Shown here piece by piece: positions 1 to 7,134 of a stretch of DNA of 34,188 nucleotides. Both the position numbers and the translations under genes were made by a program. The notes beneath the pieces were generated by a model. That model was not told where the DNA came from. It saw only the letters and a program-made list of their open reading frames with translations, and made no database searches. Positions within the stretch are counted from its first letter, which is position 1, and the number at the start of each line of letters is the position of its first letter. The stretch spans positions 1 through 34,188 of the forward strand of contig JACPQF010000157.1 of assembly GCA_016190625.1 (NCBI GenBank). Direction: 5' to 3'. This stretch comes from Chloroflexota bacterium (GTDB lineage Bacteria > Chloroflexota > Dehalococcoidia > JACPQF01).

Positions 1-111
1 GAAAAAGCGGTGGGGAATCGCATCCGCTTTTTGGCACTATGTGGGGGGCAACAGCAGGTCTGGCAAACAATTCAGACCTCCTAGTGGGGACAGAATTCGC
101 GGGTCTCTGCA
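1..111. repeat. Terminal direct repeat, left copy
   Basis: Bases 1-111 are identical to 34078-34188. The repeat opens with a hairpin: AAAAAGCGG (2-10) pairs with CCGCTTTTT (24-32). Identical contig ends usually mean a circular assembly or an assembler overlap. A dispersed repeat copied at two genomic places would look the same, and the hairpin favours that reading somewhat. Nothing coding is recognised in it. Confidence 0.9.
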
Positions 112-359
112 TATTGCCAGTTTTCGGCTGCATTTCTAGAGCGGGTGCTAGGGCGAGGATAGAAGTAATTCAAACAGGCGTCATTGATTGGTGTTACGCG
201 GTGGACATCGCGACGAACGCGATTTGCAGCCGACCGTGTAGGGGCAAAGCACTCGCAATCCAGCCTGGTTCAGCACTTCCAGCACCCTTTGCGAGCGCTT
301 TGCCCCTACGATCTCGGATGATCGGACCCGTCTTTGGAGGACCACCGCTTAACTCCTCG
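112..359. other. Non-coding stretch with a palindromic repeat
   Basis: No convincing gene lies here. The only structure seen is an inverted repeat at 238-309. Its left arm is GTAGGGGCAAAGCACTCGCAA apart from the final A, and the right arm is its complement with one mismatch over 21 bases. The tract lies directly downstream of the minus-strand AbrB-type gene, where a partner toxin gene would be expected. Confidence 0.6.
238..309. repeat. GTAGGGGC-type inverted repeat
   Basis: The 21-base arms at 238-258 and 289-309 are complementary with one mismatch, separated by about 30 bases. The outer GTAGGGGC/GCCCCTAC ends are shared with the palindromes at 6909, 9205, 16036, 26404 and 28749, so they form one dispersed family. 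Confidence 0.85.
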
Positions 360-653
360 TCATTGATCGGTTTCCTCGTAGACACGCCGCCCGATCTCCT
401 CCTTCACGATCCTCTCGACCTCATGCCATTCAGGCGGTGTATAGGGAACCTTCGGTCGGGCGATGCCTGCTGTAGCCTCGATTAGGGAATCACATCGACG
501 AACCTCGATCACCCGGCTATCGCCCGTCTCGCTCGCACGCACCTCGACCAGGTCACCCGGCACCATCCCCAGCAACTGACGCAGTTCCGCCGGCAGAGTG
601 ATCCGACCATTGGCGGTAACCTCGCTGTAGTAATTGTGTCCACGCATCGGCAT
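360..653 (-). CDS. AbrB/SpoVT-type DNA-binding regulator (orphan antitoxin-like)
   Basis: This 97-aa protein has a swapped-hairpin AbrB domain near its N-terminus, with the hallmark stretch TANGRITLPAELRQLLGMVP at about residues 11-30 followed by GDLVEVR. Such proteins bind DNA as dimers and often act as the antitoxin of a PIN-domain toxin. The start chosen is the ATG at 653, which has a GGGAGGT Shine-Dalgarno just upstream. A longer in-frame extension reaches 950 but runs through repeat DNA. The C-terminal half (PPEWHEVERIVKEEIGRRV) is a typical helical tail. No PIN toxin follows. An ATG overlapping the stop (ATGA-like) opens only four codons before TAA, which may be the stump of a lost partner gene; that part is inference. 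Confidence 0.8.
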   Translation of the reverse strand: MPMRGHNYYSEVTANGRITLPAELRQLLGMVPGDLVEVRASETGDSRVIEVRRCDSLIEATAGIARPKVPYTPPEWHEVERIVKEEIGRRVYEETDQ

Positions 654-1195
654 GCGCACCTCCCTGGTTGGAGCGTCCATTGGAAGTATGTCATACGAGG
701 TGGAATACAGCAAGTCAGCGTTGGGAAAAGGGTGCACGCCACGTTTTTGCGGCGGCTGGCCGTGTGGGGAACGACTGTCAACGGATTTTGGGATCGGATT
801 GAACGGATGGATGGCAGCCTGCTTTGGGCAAGAAGTGAGATGGATCAAGACCTCGCCTCCTACCGCGGTCATCCGTGCAATCCGTTCCAAGAATCCGTTG
901 ACAGCAACGTCCTCGCCGCACAAGACCGCGGCGCGAATTCTTGGGAGCACCCTTGGTAAGAGATGGCTGAAAGTTCAAGGTTCCGCACCATGCGAACGAA
1001 CAATAGTTGGAGGTTTGGGATCAGCAAATGGACAGCCAGAACCGCTGCACGTTCATTGCCCGACATACCTTCGAGCAATAGCCCACTTATTCGCTTATTC
1101 ACTGCCCATTCGCTGACGCCGTGCTCCTACCCGCCCGTCTCCGCGCAACCCTGAATCCTCCTCCCTGGCACCCGTTTCCGGCCTGCTGCGATTCC
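654..1195. other. Intergenic stretch with imperfect inverted repeat
   Basis: No gene is supported between the AbrB-type gene and the WD40 fragment. The main structure is the inverted repeat at 775-904. The open frames running through it on both strands have no recognisable domain and no ribosome-binding site. Confidence 0.5.
775..904. repeat. 35-bp imperfect inverted repeat (MITE-like)
   Basis: Arm 775-809 starts CTGTCAACGGATT and ends CGGATG. Arm 870-904 is its reverse complement with about five mismatches in 35 bases. The loop is about 60 bases. A related string, GTCAACGGATATTCAACGG, occurs near 26319 inside the disrupted ORF of the RiPP cluster, so this is probably a dispersed element. 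Confidence 0.75.
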
Positions 1196-1504
1196 CTATT
1201 CCGCCACTCCCCAGAGCCGCACCGTACCGTCGCCACTCCCCGAGGCGAGGGTCTTCCCGTCGGGGGAGAAGGACGCGCTTCTGACCCAGAAAGTGTGTCC
1301 GGCGAGAGTGCGGAGGACGCGGCCGCTGGCCACCTCCCACAGCTTGACCGTCCTGTCCCAACTCCCCGAGGCGAGGGTCATCCCATCGGGGGAGAAGGCC
1401 ACGCTGAAGACCAGATTAGAGTGTCCGGCGAGGGTGCGGAGTTCGCGGCCGCTGGCCACCTCCCACAGCTTCACCGTGTTGTCATCGCTCCCCGAGGCGA
1501 GGGT
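1196..1504 (-). pseudogene. WD40 continuation of the kinase, third frame (C-terminal blades)
   Basis: Last part of the WD40 propeller, in a third frame. It begins TLASGSDDNTVKLWEVASG, continues with VFSVAFSPDG and VRSASFSPDG blades, and ends GTVRLWGVAE before a TAG. Together with the two upstream segments it gives roughly nine blades. The shift relative to the previous segment has the same direction and the same sequence context as the first. Confidence 0.8.
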
Positions 1505-1881
1505 CCCCCGTCGGAGGAGAAGGCCACGGCCTCTACCGCTTTAGAGTGCCCTGCGAGGGTGCGGAGTTCGCGGCCGCTGACCACCTCCCACGGCTTGACT
1601 GTCTTGTCGCCGCTCGCTGAGGCGAGGGTCATCCCGTCGGGGGAGAAGGCCACGCTCGTGACCGAGCCAGAGTGCCCTGCGAGGGTGCGGAGTTCGCGGC
1701 CGGTGGCCACCTCCCACTGCTTGACCATCTTGTCGCCGCTACCCGAGGCGAGGCGTCTCCCGTCGGGGGAGAAGGCCACGGCGTCTACTGCTTCAGAGTG
1801 CCCTGCGAGGGTGCGGAGTTCGCGGCCGGTGGCCACCTCCCGCAGCTTGACCGTGCCGTCGTCGCCCCCCGAGGCGAGGGT
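1471..1881 (-). pseudogene. WD40 continuation of the kinase, second frame
   Basis: From the ACC codon at 1881 the WD40 repeats resume one frame away, reading TLASGGDDGTVKLREVATG and then blades containing VDAVAFSPDGRRLASG and VTSVAFSPDGMTLASA. The segment then meets a second copy of the same GACGGGGGACC motif (near 1504-1509) and again loses frame, reaching a stop at 1471. One missing base per motif explains both breaks. Repair of both would fuse this segment to the kinase. It has no start or ribosome-binding site of its own at the junction. Confidence 0.8.
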
Positions 1882-3890
1882 CCCCCGTCGGAGGAGAAGG
1901 CCACGGCCTCTACCGCTTTAGAGTGCCCGGCGGGGGTGCGGAGTTCGCGGCCGGTGGCCACCTCCCACAGCTTGACCGTCTTGTCCCCGCTCGCTGAGGC
2001 GAGGGTCATCCCATCGCGGGCGAAGGCCACGTCGTACACCGAATCGGAGTGCCCTGCGAGGGTGCGGAGTTCGCGGCCGGTGGCCACTTCCCACAGTTTG
2101 ACCGTATCGTTATCGCTCCCCGAGGCGAGGATCTTCCCGTCAGGGGAGAAGGACACGCTTCTGACCCGGGCCTGTGTGTCGGCCAACCACACTTCATCCA
2201 GAGTATCGGCGGCATAAAGGTACACGCCAATAAACGAGCCGACGGCAAGGTACTTCCCATCGTTAGACCAGGCCGCGCTGACGACTCGGCCCTTGTCCCA
2301 ACGCGCCAGTTGCGCCACGCGGGCGGCGTTGGCGGGCGAAATCGGGGCCAACGAGGGCGGCCGCGACGTCGGTGACGGGCCGGCCACCAGCGTCGAGGCT
2401 GAGGCGCTGGGGGTCGCCACGGGGGTTGCCGCGGAAGAAGGGGACGAAGGGGGCGCATATGTTGGGCCGGCCAGCGCTGCTGCGGCCGTGCCGGTCGGGA
2501 AAGGGGTCGAGATTGACTCGCCGGATCTGGCGGTTTGCCCGCCATTTCCTCGCGACAACAGCACTGCCGCGGCAATGAGAACCAGAAGCGCGGCGGTGGC
2601 AAGACCGGCGATGACGTTTGTGCGGCGGCGCCGGGCAAGGACGGCCTCAGCCTGAGCGAGAAGCTCCGCGGCTGTCCGGCCCTCGCGCCAGTAGCCATCA
2701 GGGCAGCGATGCACCACGGCGCTCAGGCGACTTCTCGCCAGCGACCATTCCCGCCGCTGTAATGCTGCCAGCCCTTCGTCGAAGAGACGGGCCAGTTCGG
2801 CTTCCTCGGCTTTGTGACGCTCCTCGGCCTCCCTTTCCGCCTGCTCCCGCTTACGACGCGCCGCTGCCTCCGCGGCCGCCTCGCGCGCCGCCCTGTCCCT
2901 CTCCTCTTGCTTTCGCCGTTTCTCCGCCTCCCGCTGCTGTCTGGCCTCCTCGTCTGCCTTGGCCCTGGCCTCCCGCTTGGCCTGCTCTGCCGCCTCACGC
3001 CGCCTGCGGCTCTCCTCTTCGGCCTGTTCCTGCTCGGCCTGCCAGACCCGCTCTATCCCCGTCCGAACGGCGCTAGCCGTGCGGTAGCGCGTGGCGACGT
3101 CCGGGTCGTCCTCGGGAACCCTGCCGGCCTGCTCCCTCAGCGCCCTGGCCACGATCCCGTCGAGCCAGTCCGGCGTCTCCTGCCGGTGGTCGCTCACCCG
3201 GCTTCCGTACACCGACTTGTAGGGTATCCCCGTAAGCGCTTCGAAGAGGACGCAGCCGAGGGAGAAGATGTCCGAGCCCGGCAGGAGGTAGTCCCTGCTG
3301 ATCCCCTGCTCGGGGGACATGTAGGCGGGCGTACCGGGATGGTAACTGGCCAAGCTGCCCAATAGCGACCGGCGGCTGAGACCGCTGGCCACCTGGGCGA
3401 GACCCAAATCCCCGACCTTGGCGGCGCCGTCCTGCCCGAAGAGGATGTTGGACGGCTTGAGGTCCCGGTGCACGGCCCGCAACTGCTCGTGGATGGCCGT
3501 GAGCCCGTCGCAGAGGTGCAGAGCAAGACGAACGGCCTCCGCGACGGAGAGCGGCCCCTGCTCTTTCAGCCTCTTTTCCAGGCTGCCGCCGGGCGCCCAC
3601 TCCATGACGAGGCAGAGGTCGTCGCCCGCCTCCTCGAAGTCGTGGACCTTGACGACGTTGGGATGGTCGAGCTTCGCTCCCAGTTGGGCCTCAAAGTCGA
3701 ACTGCTCGCGGTAGTCCTGGAAGTCGCTGCTGCCCACGCCGGGCATGTCGCGCCGGAGGACCTTGAGGGCGCGGGGCGCGTTCAGCCGGAGGTGGGTGAC
3801 CCGGTAGACCTCGGCAAAAGCGCCCTTACCCGCCAGCTCCTCTACCCGGTATTTGCCGTTGAGGATGATGTCGCCAGCCGGAAAGATCAT
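1785..3890 (-). CDS. Membrane-anchored Ser/Thr protein kinase with WD40 sensor domain (frame broken in WD40)
   Basis: The protein is 701 aa as read. An N-terminal Hanks-type kinase shows the glycine loop GKGAFAEVY (about 21-29), lysine in ALKVL (43), HRDLKPSN (about 141-148) and DLG in place of DFG (about 161). A long Glu/Arg/Ala-rich coiled coil (about 285-370) follows, then a transmembrane helix (about 422-445), a Pro/Ser/Thr-rich linker and WD40 blades. It probably senses through the external propeller and phosphorylates cytoplasmic Ser/Thr targets. The frame runs off at GACGGGGGACC (near 1881). After VAFSSDGG the protein reads nonsense to a stop at 1785, while WD40 coding continues at once in another frame. 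A promoter lies at 3933-3961. Kinase call sure; whether the C-terminus is made intact is unknown. Confidence 0.92.
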   Translation of the reverse strand: MIFPAGDIILNGKYRVEELAGKGAFAEVYRVTHLRLNAPRALKVLRRDMPGVGSSDFQDYREQFDFEAQLGAKLDHPNVVKVHDFEEAGDDLCLVMEWAPGGSLEKRLKEQGPLSVAEAVRLALHLCDGLTAIHEQLRAVHRDLKPSNILFGQDGAAKVGDLGLAQVASGLSRRSLLGSLASYHPGTPAYMSPEQGISRDYLLPGSDIFSLGCVLFEALTGIPYKSVYGSRVSDHRQETPDWLDGIVARALREQAGRVPEDDPDVATRYRTASAVRTGIERVWQAEQEQAEEESRRRREAAEQAKREARAKADEEARQQREAEKRRKQEERDRAAREAAAEAAARRKREQAEREAEERHKAEEAELARLFDEGLAALQRREWSLARSRLSAVVHRCPDGYWREGRTAAELLAQAEAVLARRRRTNVIAGLATAALLVLIAAAVLLSRGNGGQTARSGESISTPFPTGTAAAALAGPTYAPPSSPSSAATPVATPSASASTLVAGPSPTSRPPSLAPISPANAARVAQLARWDKGRVVSAAWSNDGKYLAVGSFIGVYLYAADTLDEVWLADTQARVRSVSFSPDGKILASGSDNDTVKLWEVATGRELRTLAGHSDSVYDVAFARDGMTLASASGDKTVKLWEVATGRELRTPAGHSKAVEAVAFSSDGGPSPRGATTARSSCGRWPPAANSAPSQGTLKQ

Positions 3891-3932
3891 AAGTACCCTG
3901 CCACCTTCGCGATGAACCGTTTGGCCGCAGAT

Positions 3933-3961
3933 ATACTAAACCAAACCAGCCAAAAGGTCAA
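3933..3961 (-). promoter_or_regulatory. Sigma-70-type promoter of the WD40 kinase
   Basis: On the minus strand TTGACC is followed after 17 bases by TAGTAT, about 40 bases before the kinase ATG. Confidence 0.7.
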
Positions 3962-3992
3962 TCAGCCCTGACGATCAATCGTTAGGCTAAAA

Positions 3993-4009
3993 GTCCTTCT
4001 TGGAAGGAC
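3993..4009. repeat. Short hairpin beside the transposase remnant
   Basis: GTCCTTC, three bases, GAAGGAC. It lies between TTAGGCTA and GGCTAG strings on the 3' side of the Y1 transposase ORF. The stem core GTCCTTC/GAAGGAC is also the core of the palindromes at 9205 and 16036. Confidence 0.6.
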
Positions 4010-4118
4010 GGCTAGAGCAGGCTATAGAGCGATCAAATCATCGTAGCGATCATGCTCAGCGCGCTTGAGCCATCGGTCTGAGACCCGCGTGGTAACTTTC
4101 GGATCCCCCACGGTCGCG

Positions 4119-4598
4119 CTATTGCCTCGCTTCGCCAAGCTGTGGATGGTCGTCATCGTCGCTGACTCGCTCCAGCCATTCGTTCGTGCTACCTTCACGG
4201 TGATGCTCTTCTTGACAGCGGACGTAAGACACCGCATTCGGCAACTGACGGGACCCGAGGGAGAAGATACCATATCCCCGCTGCCAGGCAAATTCTTGCC
4301 CGTGACCTATCTGTTCGCTGGCCCAGTGGCTGCTCGCGCCTTTTAGGTGTCCGATCGTCTGCGACACAGACAGCTTAGGCGGAATAGATAGAACTAGGTG
4401 GAGATGATCCTCGGTTCCGTTGATGGCGTGCACTATTGTTTCCAAAGCGACGGCCTTGCCTGTAACATACTCGATAAGGGAGGAATCCAGGTCGGGCGTA
4501 ATCAGGGGAATGCGATTCTTCGTCGTCCATACGATGTGATAGTAGAGGAGCCAAAGCGGATTGGCTGTTCTCCGTCGTCCAAGCGACCCCCGGTTGGT
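4119..4598 (-). mobile_element. REP-associated tyrosine (Y1) transposase, probably degenerate
   Basis: The frame open from 4598 to the stop at 4119 reads YYHIVWTTKNRIPLITPDL, GTEDHLHLVLSIPP (the HxH metal motif), FAWQRGYGIFS, then VSYVRCQEEHHR, with the presumed catalytic Tyr in NAVSYV. This is the standard order of a RAYT/IS200-like Y1 transposase, single-strand HUH-type enzymes that mobilise REP palindromes. No ATG, GTG or TTG lies between the upstream stop (4599-4601) and HIVWTT, so the normal start seems lost; the first TTG in frame is already past the N-terminal strand. Palindromes lie on both sides (3993-4009 and 4747-4845), fitting a REP-RAYT unit. Confidence 0.8.
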
Positions 4599-4917
4599 TC
4601 AACTAATAAGCATCGGAGCTATCGGTCTGCTGAATATCATATGCCTCTGCCAAGCTCCAGGGCAAGGAGACCCTCAATGCCAGGCTGCGACAAACGCTAT
4701 CGATGGTGAACCCGCCTCTTAGCCTGTTTCCAGCAGGCTTGAGCTATTAGCCTGAGGATTGACTCAGGTGCACCCGAAGAAACGCACAGCCCGGAACAGG
4801 CGCTCAGCCCGGCTCAGGCCGCCTCAGGATCAATCCTGAGGCTAGTAACGGAAGCGCGCTGAAGCGTGCTCACGGACCGCTACCGAACGACCCAACGGTT
4901 TTGGAAATGTCTCAGAC
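4599..4917. other. Palindrome-rich intergenic stretch upstream of the transposase
   Basis: No gene is recognised. AGCCTG/CAGGCT (near 4720-4738) forms a small hairpin, and a larger inverted repeat spans 4747-4845. Short CTCAGGC and CCTGAGG strings recur between the arms. Confidence 0.6.
4747..4845. repeat. Inverted repeat, REP-like
   Basis: TTAGCCTGAGGATTGA (4747-4762) is matched by TCAATCCTGAGGCTAG (4830-4845) as an inverted copy with two mismatches. It is a likely substrate or relic of the neighbouring Y1 transposase. Confidence 0.65.
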
Positions 4918-5328
4918 TCACTTCGTCTTTCCCGCTACCTCTACCCAGCCCTCGCCAAGCTCCAGGCTGGTCACTCTCACCGGTATCTGCTCCGGGTCGA
5001 GCTTTTCGTTGATGGCGTTGGCGATCTGAGCCCGCATGAAGTCGGGCGCCGTCCGCCCGTTAATGCTCAGGCTATCCATGTCGAAGCGAAGGCGGCCATC
5101 CTCGAGCATGGGCGTGCCTGCTATCTGCACATCCATGGTCAGCGCGGCCATCTTCGTCTTGCCGCTCACGCTTATCGCCTGACGAGTAACGCTTACCGAT
5201 ACGTTACTGGCAAGGGAGCCGATCTTCTCATTGGCGAATCGAGCGATCTCCGCCTCATTCAGCTTCAGGCCAAAGGGCACCCCGTGTTGGCCCGATTCGA
5301 TTATCTGGGCCAGTTCCTGCAAGTCCAT
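4918..5328 (-). CDS. Conserved hypothetical protein, DUF2993/LmeA-like in appearance
   Basis: 136 aa, no signal peptide or membrane segment. Alternating hydrophobic strands (VSVSVTRQAISVSG, LTMDVQIAG, LRFDMDSLSING) and a helix (DFMRAQIANAINEKL) followed by VRVTSLELGEGWVEVAG resemble small lipid-binding-like DUF2993 domains. That resemblance is by pattern only. Its ATG directly abuts the TAA of the upstream SAM hydrolase gene, so the two are co-transcribed and probably translationally coupled. Function unknown. Confidence 0.65.
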   Translation of the reverse strand: MDLQELAQIIESGQHGVPFGLKLNEAEIARFANEKIGSLASNVSVSVTRQAISVSGKTKMAALTMDVQIAGTPMLEDGRLRFDMDSLSINGRTAPDFMRAQIANAINEKLDPEQIPVRVTSLELGEGWVEVAGKTK

Positions 5329-6198
5329 TTAGCCGATCCTTTCTATCTTCACGACCTCTCCCGGTCCGGCGTCCAGCGTCCGGGCGGCGCTGCCGTTCCT
5401 CAGGGCTATCTCCAGCCGGTCGCCGCTGTTTATTAGGGCCAGCAGCGCCCCACCCTCGGCGTAGGAGGCGCTCAAGCCGGAAATGATGCGGTCCCGAATG
5501 GAGATGGCTAGCGGTGGCGGTGGGAGGTCCTCGGGCCTGGCGTCGGTGGTCAAATTGCCGAAACGGTCGACGTAGACGACGTGCGCAAGCAACATGCCGG
5601 CAGCTACTCTGTTCGGCTGAGACAGGGGAGAGACCTCGAGTGAATCGATGGCCTCGCCGAGTTGCCCGAGCGGCACGCCAAGAGATAGGTGAGCGGCGAC
5701 GGGGGCGAAGATGTCCCTACCGTGAAAAGTAGCGCTGACCTTGGGAAGCCAAAAGCGAAGCTCGGTAAGGTGGACGGCCTTGAGATCAGGGTAGAGGGTA
5801 GAGGGTAGAGGGTATAGGGACCTCCCCTCTACCCTATACCCTCTACCCTCTACCGTACCCCCTGCACCCTCTACCCTAACCCCGAAATCGGCGAGGACGC
5901 AGGTGAGTAGGCCGTTATCGGGGGCGACGAAGAGGCCCTTGGGAGTGGCGAGAGCTATCGGGCGACGGCCGCTGCCAACACCCGGATCTACCACGGCAAG
6001 GTGAATCGTGTCCGGCGGAAAGTAGGGGTAGGCGCTGGCCAGGACGAAGGCTCCTTCCTGGATACCTTGTGAGGATACGTTGTGGCAGATATCGACAATT
6101 CTGGCATTTGGGTTGATGCTGAGGATGACACCCTTCATCACTCCCACAAATGAATCGTCGAGGCCGAAATCTGTGGTCAACGTGATCAGACTGCTCAA
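5329..6198 (-). CDS. SAM hydroxide adenosyltransferase (DUF62 family) with in-frame repeat insertion
   Basis: 289 aa. Family motifs are clear: LTTDFGLDDSFVG at the N-terminus, DPGVGSGRRPIA (about 71-82), APDNGLLT (about 91-98), then FHGRDIFAPVAAHL and VDRFGNLTTD. These enzymes hydrolyse S-adenosylmethionine to adenosine and methionine. Right after APDNGLLTCVLADFG there is an insert of about 30 residues, rich in VEG and YPLPSTLYP, encoded by a CTCTACCC-type inverted repeat (5791-5880). The family motif order resumes after it (AVHLTELRFW). Apart from the insert the length is normal. Whether the enzyme tolerates the insert is unknown. It heads a two-gene unit with the small protein at 4918. Confidence 0.9.
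   Translation of the reverse strand: MSSLITLTTDFGLDDSFVGVMKGVILSINPNARIVDICHNVSSQGIQEGAFVLASAYPYFPPDTIHLAVVDPGVGSGRRPIALATPKGLFVAPDNGLLTCVLADFGVRVEGAGGTVEGRGYRVEGRSLYPLPSTLYPDLKAVHLTELRFWLPKVSATFHGRDIFAPVAAHLSLGVPLGQLGEAIDSLEVSPLSQPNRVAAGMLLAHVVYVDRFGNLTTDARPEDLPPPPLAISIRDRIISGLSASYAEGGALLALINSGDRLEIALRNGSAARTLDAGPGEVVKIERIG
5791..5880. repeat. CTCTACCC microsatellite-like inverted repeat inside a gene
   Basis: Tandem GTAGAGG units on one side are mirrored by CCTCTAC units on the other. A 22-base arm at 5798-5819 is perfectly complementary to 5832-5853, with further CTCTACC units to about 5876. The whole insertion keeps the reading frame of the SAM hydrolase gene open. Confidence 0.85.
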
Positions 6199-6269
6199 AC
6201 TACCCCTGCCAGGCTTGTTCTACACCATATCTTATCACAGAGGCGCAGCAAAAGTAAGCCCATCGGCCC

Positions 6270-6298
6270 TTGACAGACCGGTGGCGATGTGATAGAAA
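6270..6298 (+). promoter_or_regulatory. Probable promoter of the PNPOx-like gene
   Basis: TTGACA, 17 bases, TAGAAA. The -35 box is perfect and the -10 is weak. It lies about 50 bases before the ATG. Confidence 0.45.
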
Positions 6299-6349
6299 AT
6301 GAACGTAGGGTGTTCATGGCCCGTCCAGATAACTGTTAAGGAGGAAACG

Positions 6350-6748
6350 ATGGCGAAGCTCACGGCGGAAATCAAGGACTTCCTCAAGGGCAAAATGGCT
6401 TACATTGCTACTATCAGCCCCGAGGGCCTGCCCAACATCGGTCCCAAGGGCAGTTTCGCAGTATTTGACGACGAGCATATCGGCTGGAACGAATCCACAG
6501 GAAAGCAGACCTGGGCAAACCTCCAGAAGAATCCCAACGTGGCTGTGGCGGTGGTGGACAGGGAAACCCGCATCGGGTACCGTTTCACCGGCAAGGCGCA
6601 GTTGATCACCGACGGCCCTCTCTACGACAGCAGGGCCGCGGACTACTTAAAGCGGGGAAGCAAGGCTCCCCTTGCCGTGGTCTGTATCGCCGTCGACGGA
6701 GTCTACGACGTCGGCGCTGGCACCAGCCGGGGGAAGAAGCTGGCATAG
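6350..6748 (+). CDS. Pyridoxamine 5'-phosphate oxidase-fold flavoprotein
   Basis: 132 aa. The split-barrel pattern is clear: FLKGKMAYIATISPEGLPNI, then FAVFDDEHIGWNES, NPNVAVAVVDRETRIGYRFTGKA, and VCIAVDGVYDVGAG. Small members of this family bind FMN or F420 and reduce diverse small molecules; the substrate cannot be read from sequence. The start is the ATG at 6350 because AAGGAGG precedes it by seven bases; an upstream ATG at 6299 lacks this. It stands alone between divergent and repeat-rich flanks. Confidence 0.85.
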   Translation: MAKLTAEIKDFLKGKMAYIATISPEGLPNIGPKGSFAVFDDEHIGWNESTGKQTWANLQKNPNVAVAVVDRETRIGYRFTGKAQLITDGPLYDSRAADYLKRGSKAPLAVVCIAVDGVYDVGAGTSRGKKLA

Positions 6749-7078
6749 GTAGCAGTCAGCGGTCAGCTATCAGCCGGGGAGCGGCAGAAAGTGCGCAGGG
6801 GAGAATGGCCGTTCGCCCCTGTGGTGATCGTGGTCGCCATCTCTGCTTGTCTCGCATTGTTCCGCACCCTTGAGAGCGTTCGGCAGCAACCGCTGCGTAC
6901 TAATACTCGTAGGGGCGAACGGCCGTTCGCCCCTACGGTGTCGTGAGGCAACCTGCGTTTCTCGCGAATCGTCCCGCCCCATCTGCGATTGGGCTCGCTT
7001 CTTGCAATCGGTCGAGGTGAAGAAGCGGTTGATGGGGTCCCGTGGCTTGCGATCACCTGTCCACTCTTTCCCCGATAC
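6749..7078. other. Repeat-bearing intergenic stretch upstream of glyA
   Basis: No gene is recognised. It holds a half copy of the GTAGGGGCG palindrome family (GGCCGTTCGCCCCTG near 6808) and a perfect full copy at 6909-6936. GTCAGCGGTCAGC-type strings follow the upstream gene. Confidence 0.6.
6909..6936. repeat. Perfect 28-bp GTAGGGGCGAACGG palindrome
   Basis: GTAGGGGCGAACGG is followed directly by its reverse complement, with no loop. An identical copy occurs at 28749-28776 in the RiPP cluster. Confidence 0.9.
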
Positions 7079-7107
7079 TTGCTTGACTAGCAGAAAAACA
7101 TTATACT
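7079..7107 (+). promoter_or_regulatory. glyA promoter
   Basis: TTGCTT, 17 bases, TATACT. The -10 box touches the first in-frame ATG (7108), so transcription should begin after that codon. This supports the ATG at 7135 as the true start. Confidence 0.7.
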
Positions 7108-7134
7108 ATGGCGAGAATCTTCTGGGGAGAGTCT

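Noticed and set aside
39-485. 148-aa plus-strand ORF at the left end
   Set aside because: It runs through the terminal repeat and a palindrome and is antisense to the AbrB-type gene; no ribosome-binding site or domain.
1121-1921. 266-aa plus-strand ORF of repeated PARVRSSRP-like units
   Set aside because: Mirror image of the WD40 repeats on the minus strand; the periodicity comes from the blades.
5791-5880. CTCTACCC tandem units as a CRISPR-like array
   Set aside because: Units are 7-8 bases with no spacers and form one inverted repeat inside a coding frame.
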